From Treponema sp. UBA4377 (GTDB taxonomy: Bacteria > Spirochaetota > Spirochaetia > Treponematales > Treponemataceae), in the NCBI GenBank assembly GCA_002391235.1, contig DGRX01000019.1:1-64000 (forward strand): a stretch of 64,000 nt of DNA. The letters are read 5' to 3'. The notes under the pieces were generated by a model. The model was not told where the DNA came from, did no database searches, and was given only the letters and a program-made list of their open reading frames with translations. Below, piece after piece: positions 31,634-41,194 of this stretch. Within the stretch, counting starts at the first letter, position 1. Each line of letters opens with the position of its first letter. The translations under genes and the position numbers were made by a program.

Positions 31634-33295
31634 ATGAACTTTGTCACAGGCCTTTTGCAATTAATAGGCTCGCTTGCCTTTCTTTTATATGGAATGAAAT
31701 TGATGAGCGACGGCGTCCAAAAAAGCGCCGGCGAACGCTTGCAGCGCGCGCTTTCCGTAATGACTGGAAACCGCTTTAAGGGCCTTTTGACCGGCCTTTT
31801 CATAACGATGGTAATCCAGTCGTCAGGCGCCACGACGGTGATGGTGGTCACCTTTGTCAACGCGGGCCTTTTGACTTTGCAGCAATCTGTTGGCGTGATT
31901 TTTGGCGCCAACATCGGAACGACAATCACGGCCTGGATTGTTTCAATCTTTGGCTTTAACTTTAAGATCGCGGCCTTCGCGATTCCGATTTTTGGCGCGG
32001 GATTTTTTCTCACACTTACAAAACGCAGCCTTAACAAAAACATCGGCCAAGCCCTTATGGGTTTTGGCCTTTTGTTTTTAGGCCTAAGCATGCTAAGCGA
32101 CTCCCTTTCCTTTAAACCGGAACAGCTTTCGCGCTTTTCTTGGATTGACGACATTCAGTCTTGGGGAGTCTTTTCGCTTGTCATCGCGATTATAGTCGGA
32201 ATCATCGTAACGACGATTTTGCACTCGTCAAGCGCCTTTAGCGCGATCGTCATCACAATGGCCTACAACAATTTAATCACTTGGGAATTTTCGGCGGCGC
32301 TGATTTTGGGAAGCGGAATCGGTTCCACGATTGACGCGATTTTGGCCGCCTTTGGAAGCAACGCCGACGCAAAGCGCGCGGCCTTCATACACGTGTTCTT
32401 TAACGTGGCTGGAACGATTTTAGTCTTGATATTTTACTCGCCCTTCTTGCGCTTAATCGACGCCATCACGCCAAGGGCCGCGAACATCGCGATTAAAATT
32501 TCAATCTTGCAAAGCGCCTTTAAAGTGCTTTCAACGATTCTGTTCCTGCCCTTCACAAAGCAAATCATCGCGCTCAGCAAGCGCTTCATTCCCGACGACG
32601 CCAAGGGCAAGAACAACATTTACCGCCTTGACTTTATCGAAAGCGCGCTTGTAAAAGAAAACGTCGGCGCATACATCATCCGCGCCGAAAAGGAAATCAA
32701 GGACCTTACCGACTTGGCAACCGACATGTTCGACTTGATACAAATCGGCCTCAAAAAGCGCGACCAGACTTTCATCGACGAGCACTTGGAAGAAATCATG
32801 CAGGCCGAAAACTACGCCGACCAAATGCACGAGCAATTGACGCGCTACATCGTTCACATTGAGCGCATGGCCGTAAACGAAAAGCAGTTGGACAACCTTT
32901 CATTGATGCTTTCGATTATCGGCGATTTGGAAAGCATGACCGACGAATGCCTCAACATCGCGCTGCTCCTAAAGCGCTCGATAGAAAAGAGCATGAGCTT
33001 TGAAACCGAAGACACCGACCGCTTGATTCCCTACGTGGAATTGGTCCGCCAGTTCTTGCAGTTCATCCACATCAACATCAACAAGCACTTGGATCCCGAC
33101 AAGCTTTCGATGGCGGAAGAGTTGGAAAACCAAATCGACATGTTCAGAAAAAACCTAAAGAAGATCGCCCGCAAGCGCTTGGAAAATGGCGCCGACGTAA
33201 AGGCCGAGCTTTTGTACATCGACATCGTCCGCCAAATCGAAAAGATCGGCGACCGCGCCTTTGGAATCGCCGAGGCGCTCGGTCAGACGCAGTAG
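31634..33295 (+). CDS. Na+/phosphate cotransporter family protein with PhoU-like tail
   Basis: About 553 residues. The first 310 contain two copies of the Na/Pi cotransporter repeat, each with the characteristic QSSGATTVMVVTFVNAGLL or HSSSAFSAIVITMAYNNLI segment, and about eight membrane helices. The cytoplasmic C-terminus (from residue 330) is a helical bundle like PhoU (LATDMFDLIQIGLKKRDQTF, IIGDLESMTDECLNIALLLK). It probably moves phosphate with sodium. ATG 31634 follows AAAAGG and begins at the first membrane helix; the longer frame upstream lacks a site. Confidence 0.9.
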   Translation: MNFVTGLLQLIGSLAFLLYGMKLMSDGVQKSAGERLQRALSVMTGNRFKGLLTGLFITMVIQSSGATTVMVVTFVNAGLLTLQQSVGVIFGANIGTTITAWIVSIFGFNFKIAAFAIPIFGAGFFLTLTKRSLNKNIGQALMGFGLLFLGLSMLSDSLSFKPEQLSRFSWIDDIQSWGVFSLVIAIIVGIIVTTILHSSSAFSAIVITMAYNNLITWEFSAALILGSGIGSTIDAILAAFGSNADAKRAAFIHVFFNVAGTILVLIFYSPFLRLIDAITPRAANIAIKISILQSAFKVLSTILFLPFTKQIIALSKRFIPDDAKGKNNIYRLDFIESALVKENVGAYIIRAEKEIKDLTDLATDMFDLIQIGLKKRDQTFIDEHLEEIMQAENYADQMHEQLTRYIVHIERMAVNEKQLDNLSLMLSIIGDLESMTDECLNIALLLKRSIEKSMSFETEDTDRLIPYVELVRQFLQFIHININKHLDPDKLSMAEELENQIDMFRKNLKKIARKRLENGADVKAELLYIDIVRQIEKIGDRAFGIAEALGQTQ

Positions 33296-33341
33296 GAACG
33301 GTCAAGGCGCGCTTCGCTTAAAGCCTTGACTCGTTCCTTTT
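33295..33341 (+). terminator. terminator after the Na/Pi cotransporter gene
   Basis: A long stem, 33295-33308 with 33323-33337 (one bulged base), precedes TTTT at 33338-33341. The left arm starts inside the stop codon region of the gene. A second perfect 11-bp hairpin (33340-33350 with 33360-33370) follows directly and lies just past the end of convergent prmC. Confidence 0.7.
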
Positions 33342-33374
33342 GAAGCGCGAATAAGATTTTCGCGCTTCAATAGC

Positions 33375-34319
33375 CTAGGCTCGAGCGCAAACGACCCGCT
33401 TTTGGCCTTCTAAATCCAGCTCAATGCCAACATCGACATAGCCGTTGGAGCTTAAAAATTCGGCGGCCGCGTCGGCGTTGTATTCTCCGGTTTCGCACAA
33501 AAAGATTCCGCCGGGATTAAGGCGGCTTTTCGCTTCCAAGGCCAGCCGCCTAAAAACCGCAAGGCCGTCGTCGGTTCCGCTAAAGTCACCGACTTCGTTA
33601 ATGTCGCCGTCAAGCGCCAATAGCGGCTCGCTTCTTCCGTCTTGCAACAAAGCGCGCGCCTGTCCATGCGGAATGTATGGCGGGTTTGAAAGGATTGCGT
33701 CAAACCTATACGGGACGTTGTCAAATAAATTGCTTTGAACAAATTTCACTTTTTGCGACTCGTCGGGCGACAAAAGCGCGCGAGCGTTTTTTTTGGCGAC
33801 ATCCAGGGCGGCGGCGCTTATGTCAGCCATTACAAAGGTTGGAAGGCGCTCTAGGTCTACGCGCTCGCCATCGATTAACGCGCGCAAAACGCTTAGGGCG
33901 ACGCAACCGCTTCCGGCGCACATGTCGCAAACGGAAAGATTGGATCCGCCGCCGCCCGGAATTTTGGGCGTCAAAAAATTTTCGTCGATTCGATCGGCCA
34001 AAAGCTCAACCGCGCGCGCGACTAGAATTTCCGTGTCGGGCTTTGGAATCAAGACGGATTGGCTTACATAAAAGTCTAGGCCGTAAAATTCCTTATGGCC
34101 CGTGATGTAAGCCACCGGAAGGCCTTTTGCGCGCGCGGCCGTCCATTCCGCAAGCCGCGCCTCTTGTTCCGCCGTAAGCTCATAGCCGCGGTTTAGCAAA
34201 ACAAAAGTCTTGTCTTTTTTCAAAAGCGCTTGCAGCAAAACGTCCGCGTCCAATTCAGGGCTTTCGCTTGAGGCCTTAATTTTTTGAATTATGTTTTTTT
34301 TGGCTTCTTGAAGGGTCAC
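33375..34319 (-). CDS. prmC: release-factor glutamine methyltransferase
   Basis: A 314-residue AdoMet methylase with the catalytic NPPY at residues 212-215 and the AdoMet loop DMCAGSGCVALS near 132-143; the N-terminal helical domain (about residues 1-75, then TGHKEFYGLDFYV) is that of PrmC/HemK. It methylates the glutamine of the GGQ motif of release factors, and its substrate RF1 is encoded upstream in the same operon. The start is GTG 34317-34319, directly after the TAA of the c-di-GMP gene, so it is translationally coupled. An acidic/Gly-rich insert (IPGGGGSNLS) lies near residue 120. Confidence 0.93.
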   Translation of the reverse strand: MTLQEAKKNIIQKIKASSESPELDADVLLQALLKKDKTFVLLNRGYELTAEQEARLAEWTAARAKGLPVAYITGHKEFYGLDFYVSQSVLIPKPDTEILVARAVELLADRIDENFLTPKIPGGGGSNLSVCDMCAGSGCVALSVLRALIDGERVDLERLPTFVMADISAAALDVAKKNARALLSPDESQKVKFVQSNLFDNVPYRFDAILSNPPYIPHGQARALLQDGRSEPLLALDGDINEVGDFSGTDDGLAVFRRLALEAKSRLNPGGIFLCETGEYNADAAAEFLSSNGYVDVGIELDLEGQKRVVCARA

Positions 34320-37300
34320 TTAATTTTCCGGAGCGATCGAGCGCAAAAGTTCGACAGGAACAATGTTGAAGAAAATCCAGCGCCCGCCGCTCTTTCCGTC
34401 AAAGACGCGGCCGCAGGCTCCGACTTGGCGCAAACTTTCGTCAACGCTTTCAACGCGGAATTTCACCAAAACCAAATCTTTTTCCTGAGCCTGTTCCTTG
34501 ATTTTTTCAATCGTTTGCTCCAAGTCTTGCTCGCAAACAAATTTTGAAAACTTGTTCTCAAACTTATTCTCAAACTCTTCCTTGTCGTAACCGAACATCT
34601 CGTACAAAGCCGCGTTGGTTGAATAAAGCTTGTCGTCGGAAAAAGTCGCGTCAATTCTTAGCGCGCCGCTAGGAAGCTTGTCCAAGTCGCGCTCGGAATA
34701 CACCAAAGTTTCTTTTAGAGTGTTGGCAAGGTTTGTGTTAAAGGTGCTTTCGCGCAAGTATTGGATGCGCGCGTCAAAGCCGCTCCAATTGACAACCTTG
34801 GCGCGCATTGTGTAGCAAGTCGGTTCCCCTTGCTTGGGGAAAATGTTCTTTTGGACAAAATCGTGGAAAACGCCGTCTTCCTTAATGCAGAACTCGCAAG
34901 GCTGGTCGCGGCCAAACAAAATCTTGTAGCACTTGTTTCCGATACAGTCTTTCTTTTCTTTTCCGCAAATTTTGCAAGCGACTTTGTTGACGTAAATCAA
35001 ATCGTAGCTGTCGGCGTAGCAAACGTAAACCGCGTCCGAGAACTCGTCCAAAAGCCAGTCCATGTTCCTGTAAAAAACATAGGACGGCAAAACGCTTTGG
35101 CCGGCAAAAACATTGAATTGGTTCTTTCCGTAACGCTTGGCCGCCAAAAGCGCCATGTCGGAATTGTTGTACAAGGTTTGATAGTCCATTCCGTAGTCAG
35201 GCGCGACGGCAACGCCCATTGAGCACGTCACCTTCAACCTGTCAACGTCAAAGCGAAGCGCTTCGTTCAGCTCGGTAAGCATTTTGTCCAAGTCTTCCTT
35301 GGAATACTTTTTGGGAACAAAGACCGCAAACTCGTCGCCGCCCATTCGGCAAACGCAAGTTTTTTTGTCAAAGAATTTTAGCAAAATGTTGGCGACTTTT
35401 TTTATCGTGTCGTCGCCGGTCATATGTCCAAAAGTGTCGTTGATTGTCTTAAAGTCGTCGATGTCAAGGCTGATGAAGACCGCGTCATAGCTTGAACTTT
35501 TGACAAAGAATTCGCCGACTGACTTTTCCAAAATCGTGCGGTTGTCCAAGCCTGTCAAAAAGTCCGAATGAGCCTGCCGCTCGATTTCCAAAAGCTTTTT
35601 GGTAAGAGTCTTTTCCTCTTCCAGCTTTTTCACAAAGGAATGGGCGACAACGTTTCGCACGCGGTGGCGCATTATGTTGGCGTTGTAAGGCTTTTGCAAA
35701 AAGTCGTCGGCGTTGAGCTCAAACGCTTTTTGCTCGCTCTCGGAATCGCCTTGCGAAGTGACGATAACAGGCAAAGCCTTTGTCTTGTCGTCTCCGCGAA
35801 TCTTTTTAAGCAGCTCGTAGCCGTTCATCACCGGCATAATCAAGTCCAAAAGGATGATGCTTATTTTTTCGTAATTGGATTCGATGTATTTCCATGCCTC
35901 AACGCCGTTGGCGGCTTGAACGATTTCAAACTCGCGCTTAAACATCTCGGACAAAATGATGCGGCTGGCTTCGATGTCGTCAACAACAAGCATTACGCCG
36001 TTTTGCTTTTCGGATGACGAAAAGAGGACGCCCTCAATGTTGGCCTTTGTAAGATTTTCCACCCCTTCCGTAGCGGGAGCGTTCATGTCGGCGATTTTTG
36101 ACTTTCTTAAAAGCGAAAAGAATTCCTCGCGGTCAAGCGGCTTTGAAAAATAATAGCCTTGAACGAATGCGCAGCCCATGTCCTTTAGCTGCATGACTTG
36201 CGCCTTTGTCTCAACGCCTTCGGCGACAACTTTTAGGCTAAGCCAATTGGCAAGGCTGATGATGTAGCTTAAGATTCCCTTTCCGTTTGTCCGCTCCATC
36301 TCGTGCTGGACGAAAGTCATGTCCAACTTTAAAATGTCAATCGGCATTTCGCTCAACATATTCAACGACGAGTAGCCGGAGCCAAAGTCGTCCATTTCAA
36401 TCATGAACTCATTTTTTCTTAGCTCGTAAATTATTTTTACGATTTGCTCCGGGTCTTCGGTATAGGCGCTTTCGGTGATTTCCAAGTGAAGAAACTTGGC
36501 GGGAATTTTGTATTTTTGAACAAGGCCGGTTAAAATCGAAACAAGGTTTGGATTGAGCAAATCGGCGCGGCTTACGTTCACGCTGACCGGAATCACTTTG
36601 TTGCCCGACGCAATCCAAGAGCGCAAGTCAATGCAAACTTTTTCCCAGATGTACATGTCCATCCTGGTGATAAAGCCGTTCTTTTCAAACAAGGGAATGA
36701 AATCCGACGGCGACATCATTCCCATTTCCTTGCTCTTCCAGCGGACAAGGGCTTCGGCGCCGGCAATAGTTTCGGTCGCCAAATCGTACTTGGGCTGATA
36801 GTAAACCAAGAACTCGCGGTTTTTAAGCGCCGCCTCCATGCTGCCGGCGATTTTCTGTTCGCCGATCATTCGCTTGCGGATGGAATCATCGTAGTAAGAA
36901 TAATATATTCCGTAATGGCCCTTGATTTTTTCGGCGGCCATCTGCGCTCTGTCGCACATTACGGAAATAGACGCGCGCATATTGTGAACCTTGTAAATTC
37001 CAAAAACCAAACGCAAGTGCAAGTTAAAGCGTTTGGCCTCTTCCAAGGAATTCAAGCGGTCAATCAACGCCTTAAAGCCGTCGTCGGTAAAAGACGCCGG
37101 ACGCTCGTTCAACACAAAGAAAACGTCTTCGGAAAAATGTCCGGCAATTCCGTTCCACTTTTTGGCCTCTTCCGAAATCAATTGGCCAAGTTTTCGCAGT
37201 ATTTTGTTTCCGATTTCAACGCCGCAAATGTCGTTGACCAGCTTAAAGCGCTCGATGTCAATGCAAATAAAGTCGTAGTTCCTTGAGCCGCGCTCCTCCA

Positions 37301-37790
37301 AAATCTTTTGAGCTTGGATCAAAAAATAGGGCTTTGAATAAAGGCCTGTCAAATCGTCGCGGCTTACGGTGTTCATCGTGATTGAAGTTTCGCGCATTCG
37401 AATCACGTTTTGAAAGCGGCGCAAAATTATTTGCTCGTCGTAAGGCTCGTGGATAAAGTCAATCGCGCCGTTGTCCATCGCCTCCAACTCAACCTTGTCG
37501 GAATGGCGCTTGGCGCTTACAATAATCGGAATGTGCGAAGACCATGCGTAAGAGTTTACGTTGCGCAAAAAATCGACAAAAACGCTTTGCGAGGAGCTGG
37601 AAACAGACGCCTGCCCCAAATCCGCCGAAACGCAAACGGCGCTAACAAGGTTTGGATTTGTTTTGATGAATTGCGCCGCCTCGTTTGGCGAAGACGTGAA
37701 CAGAATAAAAAACTTCTGTTCAAGTATTTTTTTTAGGTTAGAGAAAGTGTCTTTTTCGTCGTTCAGCAATAAAATTGTAGGTAAAGTCAT
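34320..37790 (-). CDS. multidomain c-di-GMP regulator REC-GGDEF-EAL-REC-GGDEF-PAS
   Basis: An 1156-residue soluble protein. In order: a receiver-like domain (1-130, degenerate), a degenerate GGDEF domain (about 145-300, GHFSEDVF in place of GGDEF), an EAL domain (about 310-560, with AEALVRW, LEITESAYTE, EMDDFGSGYSSL and VVAEGVETKAQV), a second receiver (about 600-720, LLDLIMPVMNG), an intact GGDEF domain (about 745-905, CRMGGDEFAVF), and a Cys-rich PAS-like end (CKICGKEKKDCIG, CEFC). It can probably both make and break c-di-GMP. It lies between prfA and prmC: TAATG with prfA and no gap to prmC. Confidence 0.88.
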   Translation of the reverse strand: MTLPTILLLNDEKDTFSNLKKILEQKFFILFTSSPNEAAQFIKTNPNLVSAVCVSADLGQASVSSSSQSVFVDFLRNVNSYAWSSHIPIIVSAKRHSDKVELEAMDNGAIDFIHEPYDEQIILRRFQNVIRMRETSITMNTVSRDDLTGLYSKPYFLIQAQKILEERGSRNYDFICIDIERFKLVNDICGVEIGNKILRKLGQLISEEAKKWNGIAGHFSEDVFFVLNERPASFTDDGFKALIDRLNSLEEAKRFNLHLRLVFGIYKVHNMRASISVMCDRAQMAAEKIKGHYGIYYSYYDDSIRKRMIGEQKIAGSMEAALKNREFLVYYQPKYDLATETIAGAEALVRWKSKEMGMMSPSDFIPLFEKNGFITRMDMYIWEKVCIDLRSWIASGNKVIPVSVNVSRADLLNPNLVSILTGLVQKYKIPAKFLHLEITESAYTEDPEQIVKIIYELRKNEFMIEMDDFGSGYSSLNMLSEMPIDILKLDMTFVQHEMERTNGKGILSYIISLANWLSLKVVAEGVETKAQVMQLKDMGCAFVQGYYFSKPLDREEFFSLLRKSKIADMNAPATEGVENLTKANIEGVLFSSSEKQNGVMLVVDDIEASRIILSEMFKREFEIVQAANGVEAWKYIESNYEKISIILLDLIMPVMNGYELLKKIRGDDKTKALPVIVTSQGDSESEQKAFELNADDFLQKPYNANIMRHRVRNVVAHSFVKKLEEEKTLTKKLLEIERQAHSDFLTGLDNRTILEKSVGEFFVKSSSYDAVFISLDIDDFKTINDTFGHMTGDDTIKKVANILLKFFDKKTCVCRMGGDEFAVFVPKKYSKEDLDKMLTELNEALRFDVDRLKVTCSMGVAVAPDYGMDYQTLYNNSDMALLAAKRYGKNQFNVFAGQSVLPSYVFYRNMDWLLDEFSDAVYVCYADSYDLIYVNKVACKICGKEKKDCIGNKCYKILFGRDQPCEFCIKEDGVFHDFVQKNIFPKQGEPTCYTMRAKVVNWSGFDARIQYLRESTFNTNLANTLKETLVYSERDLDKLPSGALRIDATFSDDKLYSTNAALYEMFGYDKEEFENKFENKFSKFVCEQDLEQTIEKIKEQAQEKDLVLVKFRVESVDESLRQVGACGRVFDGKSGGRWIFFNIVPVELLRSIAPEN

Positions 37791-38878
37791 TACGCTCCAA
37801 GTTCGCTAACGTCTGCCTTTAACTGTTCTTCCTTTGCGTATACATTAAGCGCGTCAAGCATGTCGTCCATGTTGCCCATCATAAAGGAGGGCAAGTTGTG
37901 CGCGCTGTAATTTATTCTGTGGTCTGTCACGCGGTCTTGCGGAAAGTTGTACGTGCGTATTTTTTCGGAACGGGCGCCGGAACCGACCATGCTTTTTCTT
38001 GCGTCGGCGCGCTCGGCGTTCTTTTTGCTTTCTTCCAATTCAAAGAGGCGGGCGCGCAAAACTCTCCACGCCTTAGCCTTGTTCTTTATTTGCGATTTTT
38101 CGTCCTGTTGGATTACGACGATTCCCGTAGGAATGTGGGTAAGGCGCACGGCCGAGTCGGTTGTGTTTACGCACTGGCCGCCAGGTCCTCCGGCGCGCAT
38201 TACGTCAACGCGCACGTCGTTTGGATTGATGTCGATGTCGGTCTCTTCCGCTTCCGGCAATACGGCCACGGTAGCGGTGGAAGTTTGCAGGCGGCCTTGG
38301 CTTTCTGTCTGGGGAACGCGCTGGACGCGGTGAACGCCTGACTCCCAGCGCAAGGTTCCGTAAACGAATTTTCCGCTGATCGAAGTGACGATTTTGTTAA
38401 AACCGCCGACTTCTGTTTCTTGCGCCTCCATCGTCTCGGTTTTCCAGCCGCGGCGCTCGGCCAAGTGGCAGTACATTTCCCAAAGCTCGCGCGCGAAAAG
38501 GCTGGCTTCGTCTCCGCCGGCGGCGGAACGGATTTCCAAAATGATGTTCTTTTCGTCAAGCGGATCCGGCGGAATCAATTTCATCTTGATGCGCTCTTCC
38601 ATCTTGGGCTGCTCTTCTTCATAGGCCTTGAGCTCTTCGCGGGCCATTTCCTTCATGTCCGCGTCGTCTTCTTCGGTGATGATTTTTTTGTCTTCTTCGA
38701 TTCCGTTCAGGATCTTTTTGTATTCGTCGTAAAGCGCGCAAAGTTCGCTCAAATAATTGTTCTCGCGCATGACTTCTTTATATTTTTTTTGGTCTTTTAC
38801 AAGGGCGGGGTCTAGAATTTGCTCTTTTACAGTCTCATAGCGCTGGGCGCAATCTTCCAATTTTTTCAGTAGGTCCAT
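37790..38878 (-). CDS. prfA: peptide chain release factor 1
   Basis: A 362-residue class I release factor. The peptidyl-transferase motif GGQ is at 233-235 and the stop-codon-reading PxT motif is PQT at 189-191, which marks RF1 (UAA and UAG) rather than RF2. The C-terminus with SEKIRTYNFPQDRVTDHR is typical. Its stop shares a base with the start of the next gene (TAATG). It has its own promoter in the short region shared with era. Confidence 0.97.
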   Translation of the reverse strand: MDLLKKLEDCAQRYETVKEQILDPALVKDQKKYKEVMRENNYLSELCALYDEYKKILNGIEEDKKIITEEDDADMKEMAREELKAYEEEQPKMEERIKMKLIPPDPLDEKNIILEIRSAAGGDEASLFARELWEMYCHLAERRGWKTETMEAQETEVGGFNKIVTSISGKFVYGTLRWESGVHRVQRVPQTESQGRLQTSTATVAVLPEAEETDIDINPNDVRVDVMRAGGPGGQCVNTTDSAVRLTHIPTGIVVIQQDEKSQIKNKAKAWRVLRARLFELEESKKNAERADARKSMVGSGARSEKIRTYNFPQDRVTDHRINYSAHNLPSFMMGNMDDMLDALNVYAKEEQLKADVSELGA

Positions 38879-38887
38879 AATCGTTAA

Positions 38888-38916
38888 AGTATAGCGCTTC
38901 TTCTAGATTTTTTCAA
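38888..38916 (-). promoter_or_regulatory. prfA promoter
   Basis: Minus strand TTGAAA (38911-38916), 17-base spacer, TATACT (38888-38893). The start would be near 38881, only a few bases before the prfA ATG at 38876-38878, so the leader is extremely short. On the opposite strand TAGATT (38904-38909) and TATGCT (38927-38932) form a weaker possible era promoter. Confidence 0.6.
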
Positions 38917-38940
38917 CTAAATTTGCTATGCTCTATTATT

Positions 38941-39834
38941 ATGGAAGAAAAGAAATGCGCCCTAGTCGTGATTATCGGCCGCCCAAGCGCCGGAAAATCG
39001 ACATTTTTGAACGACGCTTGCCAAGAAAACGTCTCAATTGTATCCCCAATTCCGCAAACAACGCGGAACGCGATTCGCGGAATCGTAAACACTTCGCTGG
39101 GCCAATTGGTTTTTGTAGACACGCCCGGCTACCACAAGTCCGAAAAAAAACTGAACCTTATCCTGCAGCAAACCGCCAAAGACCAGCTTGAGGGAGCGGA
39201 CGCCGTCCTTTACTTGATTGACTCAACCCGGCCCAGCGGCGACGAAGAGGCCTTGATCGCCGAACTTGTCCGACCCTACGCCGCAAAGACAATCGTCGCG
39301 GCTAACAAATGCGACCTCGCGGAAGCCAACCTTTTGGCCTGCAAGGAATTTGTCGCAAAAGCGCTGCCCGAAATTCCAGAAGGCCGCTTTTACTCGATCT
39401 CGGCCAAAACCGACGCCGGCGTCGAAGACCTTTTGCGCGGCCTTTACGCGCTCGCCCCAAGCCAACCCAATCTTTACCCCGAAGGCTTTTACACTGACCA
39501 AGAAGTTGAGTTCCGCATCGCGGAAGTCATTCGCGGCGAGGCGATAAACCGCCTGGAGCAGGAAATTCCCCACGCGATTTACGTGGAAATCGCCGACGCC
39601 GAATTCAAAAACGACGGCAAAAAATTATGGGTCCGCGCCTTTTTGTGCGTAGAGCGCGAAAGCCAAAAGGGAATCGTAATCGGAAAAGGCGCCTCGATGA
39701 TAAAGACAATCCGCATGGAGTCGCTCAAAAAATTGCGCGAGATTTTTGAATACAAAATCGACTTGGACTTGCAAGTCAAGGTTGACAAAAACTGGCGGCA
39801 AAAAGACGACCGCCTCTCGCGCCTTTTAAAATAG
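38941..39834 (+). CDS. era: GTPase Era
   Basis: About 297 residues. The G domain has GRPSAGKST (13-21), the switch region PQTTRN, VDTPGYH and NKCD; a C-terminal KH RNA-binding domain follows (KGIVIGKGASMIKTIRMESL). Era binds 16S rRNA and helps small-subunit assembly. ATG 38941 is chosen because the G domain starts immediately after; no clear Shine-Dalgarno site is present. It is divergent from prfA. Confidence 0.95.
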   Translation: MEEKKCALVVIIGRPSAGKSTFLNDACQENVSIVSPIPQTTRNAIRGIVNTSLGQLVFVDTPGYHKSEKKLNLILQQTAKDQLEGADAVLYLIDSTRPSGDEEALIAELVRPYAAKTIVAANKCDLAEANLLACKEFVAKALPEIPEGRFYSISAKTDAGVEDLLRGLYALAPSQPNLYPEGFYTDQEVEFRIAEVIRGEAINRLEQEIPHAIYVEIADAEFKNDGKKLWVRAFLCVERESQKGIVIGKGASMIKTIRMESLKKLREIFEYKIDLDLQVKVDKNWRQKDDRLSRLLK

Positions 39835-39940
39835 CGCGCGGTTGGCCACCGCAAGCCCAAAAAGCGCCGCGACTAAAATCGCTCGCAAGCCCCAAAAAGC
39901 CGCGGCGCAAAAATCGCTCGCAAGCCAAAAAAGCCGCGGC

Positions 39941-41194
39941 CTAATAGGCAAAATCCGGCTCGGAATGAAAGCTCATTTCCTGGCCGGTAATCGGATGCGC
40001 GAAGGACAAATCGCAGGCGTGCAGGCACAACCGCGCCTCCTCCCTTCCGTACAAATTGTCGCCGACAATCGGAGCGCCCAGAGCAAAGGCCGCGGCGACG
40101 CGCAATTGGTGCGTGCGGCCGGTAAGAGGCGCGAACAAAACGCTTGTCGCCTTGCGTTCTTTTCCCGCCGCGCCGCGTCTCGTCCAAACTCTAAGGCGTT
40201 TCCATTCAGTGACGGCAAGCTTTCCGTAAACATCGTCCAAAATTTGCCGCGGCCGGTTTTCAAGGTCAACCCTATGTTTTAGTTCCACGCGGCCTTCTTG
40301 GTCTTTCACGACTCCATCCAAGACAGCGACATAATTTTTTTTGACAAGACGGTTTTCAAATTGCGCGTTCAGGGCGCGGTGGCTTTCTTCGTTAAAGGCA
40401 AGGACCATAAGGCCGCTTGTGTCCATGTCCAAGCGATGGACGCTGGGCTGCTTTATCATTTGCGGAAATAGTTTTTGCGCCCGCGTCACGACGCAGTCTT
40501 GTTTGTCAGGCCCGCGTCCCGGAACGGACAAAAGGCCCGACGGCTTTTCGACGACCAAAATGCTTTGGTCGCGGTAAATGATTTTTAGGCCCAGAATCGC
40601 AGGCAGTATCAAGGCGCACTTTTCGTCGCAGGGCGGATAAAAAGTTTTTGGAACAAGACGGCTGTTCGGCTTTCCCCAATAAAATTCCGCCATGCTTATC
40701 GGAAGCAAATTCTTGCTAAAGGCCTCGCTCAAAAGCTTTGGAGCCGAGCAGTCGCCGGTTCCGGTGGGCAAAAGCTTTCCGTTGGAGATGTCGGCAAATG
40801 TCCGCCATTTTTGGTCAAAGCAACAAAAGCTGTAAAGGGAATAAATTTTTTTGAGCGTCTCGTTGCAAAGAGCGAGGCGCTCTTTGTCGCGCGCGGCCTT
40901 TTGCTCCGGGCTTTCGTTTGCAGGAACCACGCTAAGCTCGTGGATTTTTTTGTCGTTGGGAAGGATAGCGGCTTTGTATTTTTCTTCGTCAAAAAGCGGA
41001 GGAGCCCAGCCGTCGCGGTTCCACTTTCCATCGTAGGAGCCGCTAAAGGCGCGAAGGACGACTTCTTTCCCGGCCGCGTCTTGGCAAACAAGCGCGCCGA
41101 ACATTCCCGTCCATTCGCAGACGTCGCGCTCCAAGCCCTCAATCATTTTTTGGCAAGCTTGGCGCGCCTTTGTCTCGTCAAAGGGTGCGAACAC
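39941..41194 (-). CDS. RluA-family RNA pseudouridine synthase
   Basis: About 417 residues from a proposed GTG at 41192-41194. The C-terminal half holds the catalytic HRLDMDTSGLMVLAF with its Asp, then LTGRTHQLRVAAA, both hallmarks of RluA-type synthases acting on rRNA or tRNA. The N-terminal 200 residues (FAPFDETKA, RAFSGSYDGKW) form the extra domain seen in the long members of this family. The frame can be extended to TTG at 41264-41266, but that would overlap rpiA by 89 bases; homologue N-termini with FAPF favour the later start. It is the last gene after aroDE and rpiA. Confidence 0.85.
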   Translation of the reverse strand: MFAPFDETKARQACQKMIEGLERDVCEWTGMFGALVCQDAAGKEVVLRAFSGSYDGKWNRDGWAPPLFDEEKYKAAILPNDKKIHELSVVPANESPEQKAARDKERLALCNETLKKIYSLYSFCCFDQKWRTFADISNGKLLPTGTGDCSAPKLLSEAFSKNLLPISMAEFYWGKPNSRLVPKTFYPPCDEKCALILPAILGLKIIYRDQSILVVEKPSGLLSVPGRGPDKQDCVVTRAQKLFPQMIKQPSVHRLDMDTSGLMVLAFNEESHRALNAQFENRLVKKNYVAVLDGVVKDQEGRVELKHRVDLENRPRQILDDVYGKLAVTEWKRLRVWTRRGAAGKERKATSVLFAPLTGRTHQLRVAAAFALGAPIVGDNLYGREEARLCLHACDLSFAHPITGQEMSFHSEPDFAY

